Position numbers and translations under genes: made by a program. This document shows positions 11,054 through 22,230 of a stretch of 64,000 bases of DNA, piece after piece; position 1 is the stretch's first letter; every line of letters begins with the position of its first letter. The DNA is from Oreohelix idahoensis (lineage: Eukaryota > Mollusca > Gastropoda > Stylommatophora > Oreohelicidae). The notes under the pieces are model-generated. The model saw nothing but the letters and a program-made list of their open reading frames with translations. It ran no database searches and was not told the DNA's origin. The DNA is taken from positions 1-64,000 of the forward strand of contig JAMPIV010009924.1 in assembly GCA_024509875.1 (NCBI GenBank). The letters are read 5' to 3'.

Positions 11054-11867
11054 CATGTTCATAACCCTCCACTCCCAAAGGAGCATAGGCCTTCAACAAA
11101 CACATGCCAAGTCCTCTTGTCACGTGCCATCATCTCACGTTCTTTCCACGTTCTCCTCATCATTTTCACCTCTGTTTCAAGCTCTCTTCTCCATGTGCTT
11201 CTTGGTCTACCTCTGCCTCTCTTGCCCTGGGGTTCCAGAACAAGGACTGCCTTGTAATGCTATCAACAGGTTTCCTCAGCGTGTGTCCTATCCATCGCCA
11301 TCGTCTTCTTCTCATCTGTTGTTCCACTGGCACTTGTCTAGTTCTTGACATCAGTTCCACGTTGGTAACCTTGTCATACCATTTTAATCCCTCTATTCTA
11401 CGCAAGCACCCATTTATAAATGTCTGTAGCTTTTTGGTTGTTGTCTTTGTTGTTCTCCATGTCTCAGAGCCATACAATAGGACTGACTTCACATTTGAGT
11501 TGAAAATTCTTATTTTCGTGTTGGATCCAATTTCTCTTGATCTCCATATATTTCCCAATGCAATGAAAGCCTTTCTTGCTTTTGGTATTCTTATTTTGAT
11601 ATCGCTGTCTGTCCCTCCAACGTTGTCTATATTACTGCCAAGATATGTTTACGATTCTACATCTTGTATTGGTGTTTCTTCAAGTTCAACCCTGTTATCA
11701 TTACCTGCATTTATTCTCATTACTTTTTTTTCCTGTGTATTTTCAGACACAATTGCTGTGACTTCTCATCGAGTGTTTTCAATTTGTCCTGCATCTGATT
11801 ACGGTTATGGGACAGAAGAGCCAAGTCATCAGCAAAATCCAGATCATCCAACTGCTTAGTCAGAGTC
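11054..11867 (-). mobile_element. LINE family B (RTE-like), 5'-truncated copy 1
   Basis: Minus-strand 3' part of a reverse transcriptase: LDDLDFADDLALLSHNRNQM, then IWRSREIGSNTKIRIFNSNV, LLYGSETWRTTKTTTKKLQ, RRRRWRWIGHTLRKPVDSIT and SLFWNP. It starts at the FADD box and is cut upstream. Perfect 11-bp duplications CACATAAAGTT lie at 11043-11053 and 11868-11878. Frame breaks occur near 11230 and 11720. The WNP..GRGRPRSTWRR C-terminus is like that of RTE-clade elements such as schistosome SR2, from memory. The long plus-strand open frame at 11104-11859 is the antisense shadow of this element. Confidence 0.88.
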
Positions 11868-11925
11868 CACATAAAGTTACATAGGAGTAAATGTGCATAC
11901 TTAATCAAAAACATCACTTCGCCTG
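11868..11925 (+). pseudogene. hAT transposase, short middle segment
   Basis: Fifty-eight bases between two insertions read LHRSKCAYLIKNITSP in the hAT frame. The 5-bp GCCTG at its end (11921-11925) is repeated at 14116-14120. Joining across the 2190-bp insert gives an uninterrupted frame into ALKTDLIDDFQNKKYAIILD. Confidence 0.75.
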
Positions 11926-14115
11926 TGTGATAAGAGGTTTAGATGTTATGAATTATAAGATATCCTGGACAAATAGATGTATCAGAGGATATCAGGATAG
12001 TGCCAGATAAGAGACTGGTCTTATAAGAAATACCCCCTTCTCTGAAAAGAGTAAGGGTGTATCGACAATCAAGGTGAGGTCCAGCTATGTAAGTTCCCAG
12101 AGTAAGGTATGATGATGATCAATTTTCTCTGGTCCCTATCTGCTACCTCTTGGGATCTCACCAAGAGTATGTTATCTGTGTTTTGTTATTTGGCAAAGTG
12201 TCTAGGGTAATGTATTTTAACAGTATGAATTTCAAACAGAACTTTAACTTTAATGAAACTTAAGCAAGACTGTTTTCAATTCATATTTACAATTTAATGA
12301 TCCTGAACATCAATCTTTGTGTCAGGACTTTCAAACTCAAGAAAATGTTTATTACAAAATAGAAATAAATATGTTGGACACTCTGTCCATGTCTTTTAAA
12401 CAAAAGAGGTCACTTAAATGTCTACACCCAGTTCTTGTTCCTATGCTTGATAATACCACTATTCTGTAATTGGAAGGTCTGTTGTTTTCATCTCTCCAAG
12501 GTAAAGTTTATTGTGTGGAATTAGATGGGAATGAACTGTCATGTGCCGGTTGTTAGGCACTTATCTTGACTTTTAGTGATATAGTTGGCTCATAAGTGTT
12601 CAGGTTCACCACGTTGCTTCCTGAACTAAGATGAGGGGTTTAGCTGCAGGTTATATTATGAGCATTCAACTCCCACGTGTTCTTCTTCTTCAGGATTCTG
12701 CAACAACTAGGTCTTTGCAATTCAACCTGGAATAAGAATGAAAATTTCCTCCCATATAGAGCTTGTCTATATTACTTCCACACCTAATCACTAGGAAAAC
12801 TTACCTTGGTCAGTCATGTGTGCTGACCATTCGCACCAGACCTTACTTCCATTGTCGACAATCAGTTTTGTGTAATTATTCTTCTTTAGTGGTAATTCAA
12901 AGCCACTGTCCATCATACAGTGTGTATCTTCCATACAATAAGCAGGGGTGTACAATACATATCTTGTGACCTGTTGATTATTTCTTTCTAGCATTCTATA
13001 CATGGTTTCACATGTTATTTGAACAATGTGTCACTCCAAATGGCAATATCAATTTATTTCTACTGCACTTACAGTCGCAAAAATTTGTAAGGCCAACTGG
13101 CAAACATTTTACACATTTATTTTTCACTCCGAATAAAACTGCTTTAGGCACATTCCTACGTAGGTCGTCGTGACATCACATCCCTTTTGGCAGTATCGAA
13201 AATGAAAATGGCACACAATAGCCTGTTACTTATAGGTTAATACAATATGCAAATAAAAGTCCAGACGGCAAAAGCTTGTCATTCTGACTCGTTCTGAACA
13301 TGTCAGCTTGGCATGCACACTTTTGGTTTTATGGCGGAACTTACAAGCAGTAGTTAATATTTATCAACTACACCCGGCCAATCAGATGACGAGTTAAAAA
13401 AATTAACTATTTCCTAGGCTAAAGAATTGAGCAGTTTAGAGCGTGTTTGTCTAATTTGACCGAATTTGTTTCTTTTATATCATAGTTATTTGTGAACCGA
13501 TTTTACTTATCAAAAGTGATAATTAAACGGCCAATTATTTTCTATCTTTCTATATAGTTTTCCTTTATTTATTCCTTTGCATTCAAATGGGATTAATTTT
13601 TTTGTAATAAATTTGATCTTAACCTGATGTGAAAATATTACTAAATTAAATTTTCTAAGTTAAGATAATTTTTCTATGAGGGAATCTCTATAGGTATATG
13701 TTAAGCAATATTAGCGCTATAATTTGAGATATCACTTTTATTTTAATTATCTTTAGTTATCAAGAAATAAATTATTTAAGTTCGGTCAAAAACCCAAAAT
13801 AGGTATTATTTCCACTTCAACCAAAAATTTTGTTGTTCTACAAAAAGGAGGTAACGATTTGATTGGTTGTTAAATTTTACTACGTCCATTGATAAATATT
13901 GGGGTGGGTGTGTTAAAAAGGGGGAAGGGTGGTAACGTTTAACTTGTTTTCTTAGAAAAATTCAAATACTCTTAGTTAAATGCTGGCGGTATATTTGACT
14001 AGACCCTCAGACAAATTTCAAATACTGTAGTTATTTATAGCTTTAAAATTACGATAGCTAGTACGTTTTAAGCGGGGAATTTGAGCGTGTTGTGATACGG
14101 AGTCACTTTACTACA
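11926..14115 (+). mobile_element. LTR-like insertion 1 (probable solo LTR, 2190 bp)
   Basis: Begins TGTGATAAGAGG, ends GTCACTTTACTACA, and is flanked by 5-bp duplications GCCTG (11921-11925 and 14116-14120). TG...CA ends with a 5-bp duplication are the mark of an LTR. No protein is encoded. It sits in the hAT gene, whose frame closes exactly when it is removed. Its start resembles the reverse strand of the insert at 16607-18638, and both carry GTCTAGGGTWATG-like sequence (12198-12212 here). An LTR this long would be unusual, so a non-autonomous LTR element is an alternative. Confidence 0.7.
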
Positions 14116-14230
14116 GCCTGCACTGAAAACTGATCTCATTGATGACTTTCAGAACAAGAAATATGCCATCATTTTAGATGAATCTACTAACATTTCAAAA
14201 CAAAAACACTTGGGTATGTTAGTTCGATTT

Positions 14231-14250
14231 GTGTGTGTGTGTGTGTGTGT
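14231..14250 (+). repeat. (GT)10 microsatellite in the hAT gene
   Basis: Ten GT units replace or expand the codons after MLVRF in the transposase. The run shifts the frame. Confidence 0.9.
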
Positions 14251-14390
14251 GATAGGAGAAAGGAAATTGTAACTGGATTTATAGGTTTAGTTCCGGTGCA
14301 AGAGGCTACAGGAGAAAAGATATTCAATTTGATTGACGAGGAAATAAAAAGATGTGGCCAGAGTCTTGCAAATTGCATTGGTTAACGGAT

Positions 14391-14485
14391 GGTGCATCAA
14401 ACATGGTTGGATGCATCAAACATGGTTGGGTGCATCAAACATGGTTGGGTGCATCAAACATGGTTGGATGCATCAAACATGGTTG
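14391..14485 (+). repeat. 19-bp tandem repeat in the hAT catalytic region
   Basis: Five near-identical 19-bp units, GGTGCATCAAACATGGTTG, start at 14391, 14410, 14429, 14448 and 14467. The unit encodes the GASNMV stretch of the hAT core. Because 19 is not a multiple of three, four extra units (76 bp) shift the frame, so the expansion itself inactivates the gene. Confidence 0.9.
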
Positions 14486-15340
14486 GGTGCAACAACTCTG
14501 TGTGGTCTTGGCTAAAAGCTGTATCTCCTTTCTGTGTGCAGCTCAAATGTATCTGTCATTCGATGGCACTGTGCATTCAATTTGCAGTATCCAAGCTACC
14601 ATCAAATATTGGATTTTTACTGTCAGAAATACCCAATTGGTTTCGCCATAGTGAATTAAGACGAGAAGCATACAAATAATTGTTTGCAGTGATGAACACA
14701 GCTACATAATTTGAGCCAACCCGAACTGCCGCTCTTCCCTTTGAAAAACCTTGATTTACGCGGGGGCTTGTGCGTGGAAAAGTTATGTTTAATATTTTGA
14801 TGAACTGGGAAGAGCTAAAGGCTTATTTCACTTCTGCTGAACTAGCCCAATACAGTTTGATACAAAATTCAAAGCAAGACTTCTAAAGGAAATGTTGTCA
14901 GATTACAAAAACTACTTGTTCTTTGAGTTTGCAACACCTCTTGTGCAGGAATTTGAAAGACTGAACAGACTTTTTCAGCAAACCAAAGCTGACCCTCATG
15001 AATTGTACCAACAAATATTCTTACATCAGAAGAGTCTTCAGAACAGACTGTATGATGCCAATAGACAGAAAGAAAATATTCATCAAGTTGATTTTGATGT
15101 CAAATTCTTAACAGCATGTAATAAGTTCCTACAGCAGAACAACAGTGCTGAGGCTGATCTAGAAATAAAAAATGTCAAAGAAAGATGTATCTCTATGCTA
15201 GAAGAAGCTGTCAGTCAAGTTATATGTAGACTTCCGTCGGCGAGAGATACATTTGAAAGTTTATCAAAATTGAGCCCTGTGATAATTTTAAATCAAATTT
15301 CAAGGCCTATGTTTTCCGAGTTACCCTTTATACACCATGC

Positions 15341-15545
15341 AAGAAACAACGTCAGCAAAATTGAAGAACAATACAGACAAATGCATTTTGTCGATTGGAA
15401 AGAATTTGCTACTTTTAAGAAAGATGGACTCCCTGTAGACACTGAGCAGTTTTGGATTGGTGTACTTCACCATCAGGCATTTAAAGAGATCGCCACCTTT
15501 GCTCTTACATGCCTAATAACCCCTGTCAGCAATGCTGTAGTTGAG
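15341..15545 (+). repeat. 205-bp direct duplication, left copy
   Basis: Bases 15341-15545 match 20258-20462 over 205 bp with no gap and about six substitutions. The left copy ends where the foreign block begins. The right copy starts directly at the 3' tail of LINE B copy 2. The hAT frame continues only from the right copy. This is the geometry of a very long target-site duplication. Confidence 0.85.
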
Positions 15546-16263
15546 GATGAACTAATGAACTTCCAAAAACTACCATCTCTCTAGCACACACTTGCTAACT
15601 CACGCTCAGCGCGTTCTCCAATCCCACTCTGCTTCCCCGTCCTAATATTTTTCCGCTAAATTCTTAAAATGTGTTCATCCTACCACAACTTTCTCGTGCG
15701 TATTTTTTTCTTGCTCACCCATAAAAACTTACAAGGGACGTAATTCCAAGTTATCTCCCTTTGAGGATTATACTCAAAACCATACACTTCTCTTCAATTC
15801 TTATTACAAAAACTTTACATGCAAATTTGTCGCACCACAATTTTGGACTCATTTAATATGCTTAACTCTAAACATAACTACTACATCTTCCAAGTGGAAA
15901 CCACGGAGTTTCCTCCCTTTGCTCAAAGCACCCCTCCATACATATCACTTCCCTTCAACAAAGACGAACAGTCTTTTAACAACTCCATTCATTTTTTTCC
16001 AAACCATTTATCTACACTCACTTACTTTTCTAAAACCAACCACCGTAGCGAAAATTAAGATTATTCCGTACGCTAGAAACTTCGTGTACTTCAAACACCT
16101 GTTCTCGGATCTGTTAGGGGAAAAAAATTATAATTTGTAAAATGTTGAGAAATTTTTTATTTTGCTGTCAGCAATGACTAAAACTACTACTACTACTACT
16201 ACTACTAATACTACTACTACTACTACAACTACTAATACTACTGCTACCGCTACCACTACCACC
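15546..16263. other. Unassigned left part of the inserted block, with (ACT)n run
   Basis: No recognised coding sequence lies here. If the block was one LINE insertion, this would be its 5' region, but the apurinic endonuclease domain expected upstream of the RT is absent. A run of ACT/ACC trinucleotides fills 16183-16262. It may be an earlier separate insertion. Confidence 0.4.
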
Positions 16264-16606
16264 ACCAAGAAATACTGAGGATAATGGAACGACAACAGAA
16301 AGCATGGATAACAACAGAAACCATCAATAAGATAAAAGACAGAAAAAACAAGAAAGAAGATTTAAACACAAGCAAAACCAGAAGTTCCAAAGCCAAGGCT
16401 CAAGACGTGTACACAGAAGCAAACAAAGAAATAAAAAGAAGTATCAAAAGAGACAAGAGGAAGTATATTGAGGAGTTGGCAAGAGAGGTAGAAGATGCTG
16501 CAGCCAAAGAAAATATGAGAGAACTGTATAGCAGCACAAAGAAGCTAACAGGGAAATACAAGCAAACAAGTTGCCTCATAAAAGACAAGAATGGGAAACT
16601 GCTCAG
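16264..16606 (+). mobile_element. LINE family B copy 2, left piece (linker before RT)
   Basis: The frame reads AWITTETINKIKDRKNKKED, then AKAQDVYTEANKEIKRSIKR and TGKYKQTSCLIKDKNGKLLS. This is the basic linker between endonuclease and RT in RTE-like LINEs. It breaks off at CTGCTCAG (16606). The 5-bp CTCAG is repeated at 18639-18643, from which the frame continues as SNIQEQMKRWTEYFGDLLNR. So 16264-16606 and 18639-20257 are one element split by a later LTR-like insert. Confidence 0.8.
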
Positions 16607-18638
16607 TGTCGTGACACATTCTAAATCCACATATATAAATTTAAAGGTAAATGTAAAGCCTAACACATAAATTCAATAAAAGAAAAGAGAAATGGTAAAA
16701 GTACAGTGCTGTCACAATGGCGTACAAAAATCCCCCTTATTTTCTACTTCGTCTGCAAATTGTAACGTTTCCACGTTGATAGTAAAGCCAATAGCAGCAT
16801 ACACGCGTTTCCACAACACAATAAAACGGGTACTGCATTTCTAAGAAAACCTTGAGATACGCAAGCTGATTAATGATCTAAATTAATACTAACACTAATT
16901 ACACTACGTTAACATAAACGAAAGGACAGATGGACTTAGGATAGAAAGAGAGGGAGGGCTGAAAGCAGGAACGCATGCAACCCTAACACGCGTCTCGCGA
17001 TACAAAATTAATACCCTCCCCGCGCGAAAGGCCAGAAGCACTAACTTTTTTTCAAATCGACAGTGATAAAAAACACTACCCATACGAGAGTTAGGTTTAA
17101 AAACCTGAAAAACGCTTATTGGGAAACATGACATTATACTGGTTTACGTTTGAAAGCCTGACAATACCCAGACACCACATCGTATTGAAGTGAACAGGAG
17201 GTAGAAGAAAATGCACATTTTGAACGCAGCCACCTAGCTCCCTTAAATTTATATAATTGGGTTCCTTAGGACTTGCTGACAAAGAATATGTTAAACGTTA
17301 CGCAAATAGTCTAGGAATTAACAAATTATAGCCAAAATAAAATGGTGGTGCCGTCAGACAACACCAAAATCAGAATTGCGCAGTGGCAGGTTTTGAAACC
17401 ACCATTGTACGGGAAACAGGCCAACATGTTACCTCCTATTTAATTGGCGGAAAGTAAATGTAAGGCTAAACACGATTAGTCGGACTATAAATACTAATTC
17501 TTTGTTGTTAGGGGGAACGGTAGTAAGGGTACTTTTTTTGAAAAGCTGTGTAAACATGGCCCGATTGGTTAGACCCGCCAATATAGGCAATTAAGAGCGT
17601 CAGTTCAGTGCCACATTTTAAAATAAACTTACTAAGAAACAGTGCGTTGAGATCCCGATCATATTTTTATAAATAAAAGTCTGGGACAGGGGCAGATCGG
17701 AATTTGTGCCATTATTCATCGCCAGTCAACGTATCTGTGTAATATTTCCATGAATTGTGGTAAGCTTGATATATTCAATATCTTTTTAATGAAAATTGAA
17801 TGTAAATTGATAAATTATGTCTGTATATGTGTGTGGTTCAGTAGCAAACATGAGGCAAGGCCTAAATCTTGCTCCAACCTGAACAGGAGGTGTCGGAGCA
17901 AAGTAAAACTGCATGGAATTGCCAAACAGTACACTGACACCTATCTTATTGACTAGAAGGAACTAATGCTGGAATTGCAGAGGCGTAGTAACCATTTAGG
18001 AGGAGAATACTGGTGTAAATTGTTTCAGATGAAGCTAGCAGTTGGCCTGTCGCTCTGAACTCAGTGTTTGTTATGTATTGTGTTAAGTCTGGAAATAGAT
18101 TATAAATTAGTTATGAAGTAGGAGGTACAACCTTCTTGTTTCAGGGACTGTGGTCCTAGTTATTGAAGCAGCACCTGGTCTGAGTTTTGCTGAATCCAGA
18201 GGCTGACAGCATACTCCTTGGTCCAGATAGCGACCAGTGAGTTGTCTCCAGAACACAGGAAGCAATCGAGCAGAGGAGTCTTTTCCTGCCGCCATCACGA
18301 AAGATAAGCTTCTGTGGCCAGAGGAGCTCAACATTATGTGCCCCCTCGTAGAGTGTTTTATGTATGTGAGTGTCACAGTGTTGTAAAGTGTTGTGGAATA
18401 AATTGAATTGTTTATCTGTATGTTGTTGTTGTGACTTACACTTCATCATTTTCATAACCCTAGACATTTAACGTAGTCATCACAATATTCCAGAATAATT
18501 CTGACTGAGGTATAAATGTGGTAGCAAGTAAGGTCATTTGTAATACACCACACTTATTAGATACAGATACCTTCACAGCTGATCTCAGTCAGTACACTAA
18601 GTCCCCTATAAATATTTATAACATCCCACTTTACCACA
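16607..18638 (-). mobile_element. LTR-like insertion 2 (probable solo LTR, 2032 bp)
   Basis: Begins TGTCGTGACACATT, ends CACTTTACCACA, and is flanked by 5-bp CTCAG at 16602-16606 and 18639-18643. The LINE frame closes exactly on removal. Read on the minus strand it starts TGTGGTAAAGTGGGATGTTA, like the start of insertion 1 (TGTGATAAGAGGTTTAGATG). It also carries the GTCTAGGG motif (18453-18468, reverse) and an AATAAA signal. It encodes no long protein. I therefore place it in the same LTR family as insertion 1, in opposite orientation. Confidence 0.68.
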
Positions 18639-20257
18639 CTCAGCAATATACAAGAGCAAATGAAGAGGTGGACAGAATATTTTGGTGACCTTCTCAATAG
18701 ACCAGCTCCACAAAAACCTCCGGACTTCCAGCCAGCAGAAGAAGAGCTACAAATTAACGGTGAAAGACCAACGAAGGAAGAAATAAAGAAAGCCCATAAA
18801 GCTTCTAAGAGATGGAAAAGCGGCTGGACCTGATGGCATTCCAGCAGAGGCCATAAAAGCAGATATCGACGCGGCTACAGAGATGTTATATAAATTACTT
18901 GGTATAGTCTGGGAAAAGGAAGAGATACCAGCAGAATGGAAGGAAGGATATCTGGTTAAGCTGCCTAAGAAGGGAAATTTACAAGAGTGCACAAATTATA
19001 GAGGAATAATGTTACTATCAGTGCCAGGAAAAGTATTAAACAGGATTATCCTTGAGAGATTAAAAGAGTCCATAGACAAGAAACTGAGAGATGAACAAGC
19101 AGGTTTTCGACAAAACAGATCATGTACAGACCAGATAGCCACTTTGAGAATAATAGTTGAACAAAGTCTGGAATGGAATTCACCACTATACATCGGATTT
19201 GTGGACTACGAAAAGGCATTTGACAGTGTAGACAGAGAATCACTTTGGAAATTGATGAGGCATTATGGAGTTCCCCTGAAGATCATTAATTTAATAAAGA
19301 AAACATATGAAGACATGACATGCAGAGTTCTTCACGAAGGACAGTTTACAGAACCGTTTCCATTTCTTTTCTTACTAGCAATAGACTGGGTTATGAGATC
19401 ATCGACAACACACAACAGAAATGGAATTCAGTGGACTCTGACTAAGCAGTTAGATGATTTGGATTTTGCTGATGACTTGGCTCTTCTGTCCCATAACCGT
19501 AATCAGATGCAGGACAAATTGAAAACACTCGATGAGAGGTCACAGCAATTCGGTCTGAAAATATACAGTGAAAAGACAAAAATAATGAGAATAAATGCAG
19601 GTAATGATAACAGGGTTGAACTTGAAGAAACACCAATACAAGATGTAGAATCGTACACATATCTTGGCAGTAATATAGACAAAGTTGGAGGGACAGACAG
19701 CGATATCAAAATAAGAATACAAAAAGCAAGAGGAGCTTTCATTGCATTGGGAAATATATGGAGATCAAGAGAAATCGGATCCAACACGAAAATAAGAATC
19801 TTCAACTCAAATGTGAAGTCAGTCCTATTGTATGGCTCTGAGACATGGAGAACAACAAAGACAACATCCAAAAAGCTACAGACTTTCATAAATGGGTGCT
19901 TCTTAGAATAGAGGGATTAAAATGGTATGACAAGGTTACCAAAGTGGAACTGATGACAAGAACTAGACAAGTGCCAGTGGAACAAGAGATGAGAGGAAGA
20001 CGATGGCGATGGATAGGACACACACTGAGGAAATCTGTTGATAGCATTACAAGACAGTCCTTGTTCTGGAACCCCCAGGGCAAGAGAGGCAGAGGTAGAC
20101 CAAGAAGCACATGGAGAAGAGAGCTGGAAACAGAGATGAAAATGATAAGGAGAACGTGGAAAGAACTTGAGACGATGGCACTTGACAGGAGGACTTGGCA
20201 TGTGTTTGTTGAAGGACTATGCTCCTTTGGGAGTGGAGGGTTATGAATGGATGAATG
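18639..20257 (+). mobile_element. LINE family B copy 2, reverse transcriptase piece
   Basis: Continues the LINE from MKRWTEYFGDLLNRP, with one frameshift near 18800, into AAGPDGIPAEAIK, NYRGIMLLSVPGKVLNRIIL, DEQAGFRQNRSCTDQIATLR and GFVDYEKAFDSVDRESLWKL. After TEPF the sequence jumps to PFLFLLAIDWVM. The GVRQGCLLS-type motif of the RT is missing, about 11 codons, apparently as an in-frame deletion. The FADD box (LDFADDLALLSHNR) is present. A further frameshift lies near 19900, and the C-terminus (WIGHTLRKSVDSITRQSLFW, GRGRPRSTWRRELE) ends at 20244-20246. The tail is GAATGGATGAATGAAG. It is defective as a polymerase. Confidence 0.85.
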
Positions 20258-20703
20258 AAGAAACAACGTCAGCAAAATTGAAGAACAATACAGACAAATG
20301 CATTTTGTCGATTGGAAAGAATTTGCTACTTTTAAGAAAGTTGGACTCCCTGTAGACACTGAACAGTTTTGGATTGGTGTACTTCAGCATCAGGCATTTA
20401 AAGAGCTCGCCACCTTTGACCTTACTTGCCTAATAACCCCTGTCAGCAATGCTGTAGTTGAGAGGATATTTTCTCTTGTATCCTCCGTTAAAACGAAGGC
20501 AAGAAACAGAATGCAGCTGAATCTTCTTTGATGCAATTGTGAGAGTCACGACTGAACTATAGTTTTCAAGCGAATGTTGCAAAGACTTCACTGCATCTCC
20601 AGAAATGCTAAAAAACTTCACATCGGACAAGGTTTATGCCGTATGTTCCACTCATTCCAGTGGGGATGATAGTAATGACCTGGATCTGGAGCTTTTCATG
20701 TGA
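20258..20703 (+). pseudogene. hAT transposase, C-terminal dimerisation domain
   Basis: The first 205 bp duplicate 15341-15545. The frame then runs on through LITPVSNAVVERIFSLVSSV and KTKARNRMQLNLL, the hAT C-terminal dimerisation motif (NAVVERIFS). After a one-base break at the LL codons it continues through about 55 more codons with one stop, to an acidic end (DDSNDLDLELFM) and TGA at 20701-20703. This is the genuine 3' end of the interrupted gene. The right terminal repeat follows 86 bp later. Confidence 0.82.
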
Positions 20704-20802
20704 TGTGAGTTTGAAAAATAAATTAAAATATGTTTGGCTTTTTTTTTGGCGTTTTTCTAGTATTGTTTGGCTTTACATTAAAGTTTCGATCTGGCAACCC
20801 TG

Positions 20803-21384
20803 GAGTGGAGGGTTATGAACCCTGGCCACGATAGGGATTAGTCTTCTAGCCGCGTCCGGGTGAGGACGTACCTATGTTTTCCCTTGCCAGCATTCTTGCT
20901 GAGAAGTGTGCCATGAGGTGTATTCTAAGTTTTGCCTTATTACGGATTAAGTGGATCATATTGTGTAATTCTAGATTTTGTGTATTATCTAGTGGCATTT
21001 CCTATATACCGCAGATTATAAGTGTTCTATGTTTTGGGCATTTTCATTGTCATAGATTTCGGCCGCTATGGTGAGCGGTAATCAGTGCAGTGCTTGCACA
21101 GGGCCGTCATATTGTGTTGTATGACGCTAGTAGATAAATTTATGGAGGCAAGTTTTCTCTGGCATTGATATATGTATTTCATATGTTTGTTAGCCGTGTG
21201 TGGCGGTAGTGTGTGCATTTATTCATTAAAGGGAAGTACCTGAAGAAAGTGTTTACCTTTCTTTGTTAGCCATTATATGTTGTGGCCATGCTCCTAGGTA
21301 GCGAGCCTATAATTATTAATATTGTGTTATGATAAATTCACAATATATTTTGGTGCTGACAACTGGGGTACAGTATACAGTGGG
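20803..21384 (+). other. LTR-like stretch with a possible primer-binding site
   Basis: The first 20 bases (GAGTGGAGGGTTATGAA) look like a LINE B tail. Near the right end, CACAATATATTT is followed at about 21350 by TGGTGCTGACAACTGGGG, which resembles an LTR end followed by a tRNA primer-binding site. The left boundary is not resolved. No gene is present. Confidence 0.35.
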
Positions 21385-21660
21385 GGGCCGCGGTTGCATA
21401 GTGGTTAGTGCACTGGCTTCCTAGCTCAGTGGTCTATGGTTCGATCCCCATATGAGGTGGGATTTTTTTAGGCCGCAAACGGCTCCTGGGTCGACCCAGC
21501 CCCAACTGGGTACCAGAGCAACTTCTGGGAAGGTTAAAGCGGCCAGCGTGATGCTGACCACATCACCCCTAGTGTGCCGATGGTCAAGAAAATATGTGCC
21601 TAACACCATATTCCCAATATGCCTCAATGAGCGTGTAACAGGGATCCTTTTTTTTTTCCC
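21385..21660 (+). mobile_element. tRNA-derived SINE
   Basis: An A-box-like TTGCATAGTGG (21394-21404) and a perfect B box GGTTCGATCCC (21438-21448) are spaced 44 bp start to start. A 190-bp unrelated body follows, ending in a T run at 21650-21659. The body contains CTGACCACATCACC and GTGCCGATGGTCAAGAA, which I associate with molluscan SINE bodies, from memory only. I could not establish target duplications. Confidence 0.6.
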
Positions 21661-22230
21661 TATTCACTTTGGTTGACATTTTCAACTGCTGAAGAATGTG
21701 TAGCTTAAAGTGTGTACAGGATAGAGCAGCCGGCTTTGTGCCAACCCTCATTATTTGCCTCTTACGTATTGTTTGGTAGGTTACAGTGTTACTAATCTTT
21801 GCTACACTTTCGGGCCCTAATATCCCACCGGCGCTTAGCAAATATCTAAAGGTATATTTGACAACTTATTGACATCGGCTTTTTTCAATTTTTCTCATCA
21901 AAATAGTTTAAAAGATCATCACCATGTGCTTTGCTTACCGACGTTAACGATCATTTCCTTCCACAACTGCAGCCTTTTTCTCTCAAATATTTAAATACTT
22001 GAGACGCTCCCTGTTTTTATAGCTATTGTATCATACGATTCCAGTTTCTTTTTCCTTTTTTGTCTTCCTCTCCTCTTTGTACCCGCAGTTTCCTCCGTTG
22101 TCATCGCGGTTTTAAAACGTTCTTTTATGGTTTCAATGAATTTTGTTTTCTTCATGTTCACTTTTGGTTGTATTTTTTGCCTGAGAACTGGCCACTGCAG
22201 ATTACCTGGCCATCTCTATCGCCTCAGGAT
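21661..22230. other. Gene-free stretch
   Basis: No gene or bounded repeat is recognised. The right end may hold decayed LINE sequence upstream of the piece at 22231. Confidence 0.4.

Larger units (their letters stand above)
14116..15545 (+). pseudogene. hAT transposase, catalytic region and insertion domain
   Basis: Reads FQNKKYAIILDESTNISKQK (first catalytic Asp in LDES), EIVTGFIGLVPVQEATGEKI, a region around DGASNMVGC (DG.SNM, second Asp), then WLKAVSPFCVQLKCICHSMA with the conserved C..H, and LSDYKNYLFFEFATPLVQEF. From 14892 to 15545 the frame is open for about 218 codons and reaches FWIGVLHHQAFKEIATFALT of the dimerisation domain. Damage: a (GT)10 run at 14231-14250, five copies of a 19-bp unit at 14391-14485 that break the frame at the second catalytic Asp, and stops between 14670 and 14890. 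It ends abruptly at 15545. Confidence 0.8.
10160..20802 (+). mobile_element. hAT DNA transposon, heavily interrupted
   Basis: Perfect 14-bp terminal inverted repeats, CAGGGTTGCCAGAT at 10160-10173 and ATCTGGCAACCCTG at 20789-20802, enclose the pieces of one hAT transposase in the right order. Both ends are followed inward by runs of TTTGGCTTTTT. The 8-bp duplication typical of hAT is not visible (left GCCAAGAT, right GAGTGGAG), so one flank has probably been rearranged. The right flank looks like a LINE B tail. The 10.6 kb comprise about 3 kb of hAT sequence plus one LINE, two LTR-like inserts and a LINE block. Confidence 0.85.

Noticed and set aside
11104..11859. 251-codon plus-strand frame
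   Set aside because: It is antisense to LINE B, whose RT motifs and target duplications define the minus strand.
10152..20810. 8-bp target duplication of the large hAT element
   Set aside because: GCCAAGAT and GAGTGGAG do not match. The right flank looks like LINE tail, so the original site is probably lost.
21394..21448. True tRNA gene
   Set aside because: Boxes are present, but a SINE body and T-rich end follow and no cloverleaf closes.
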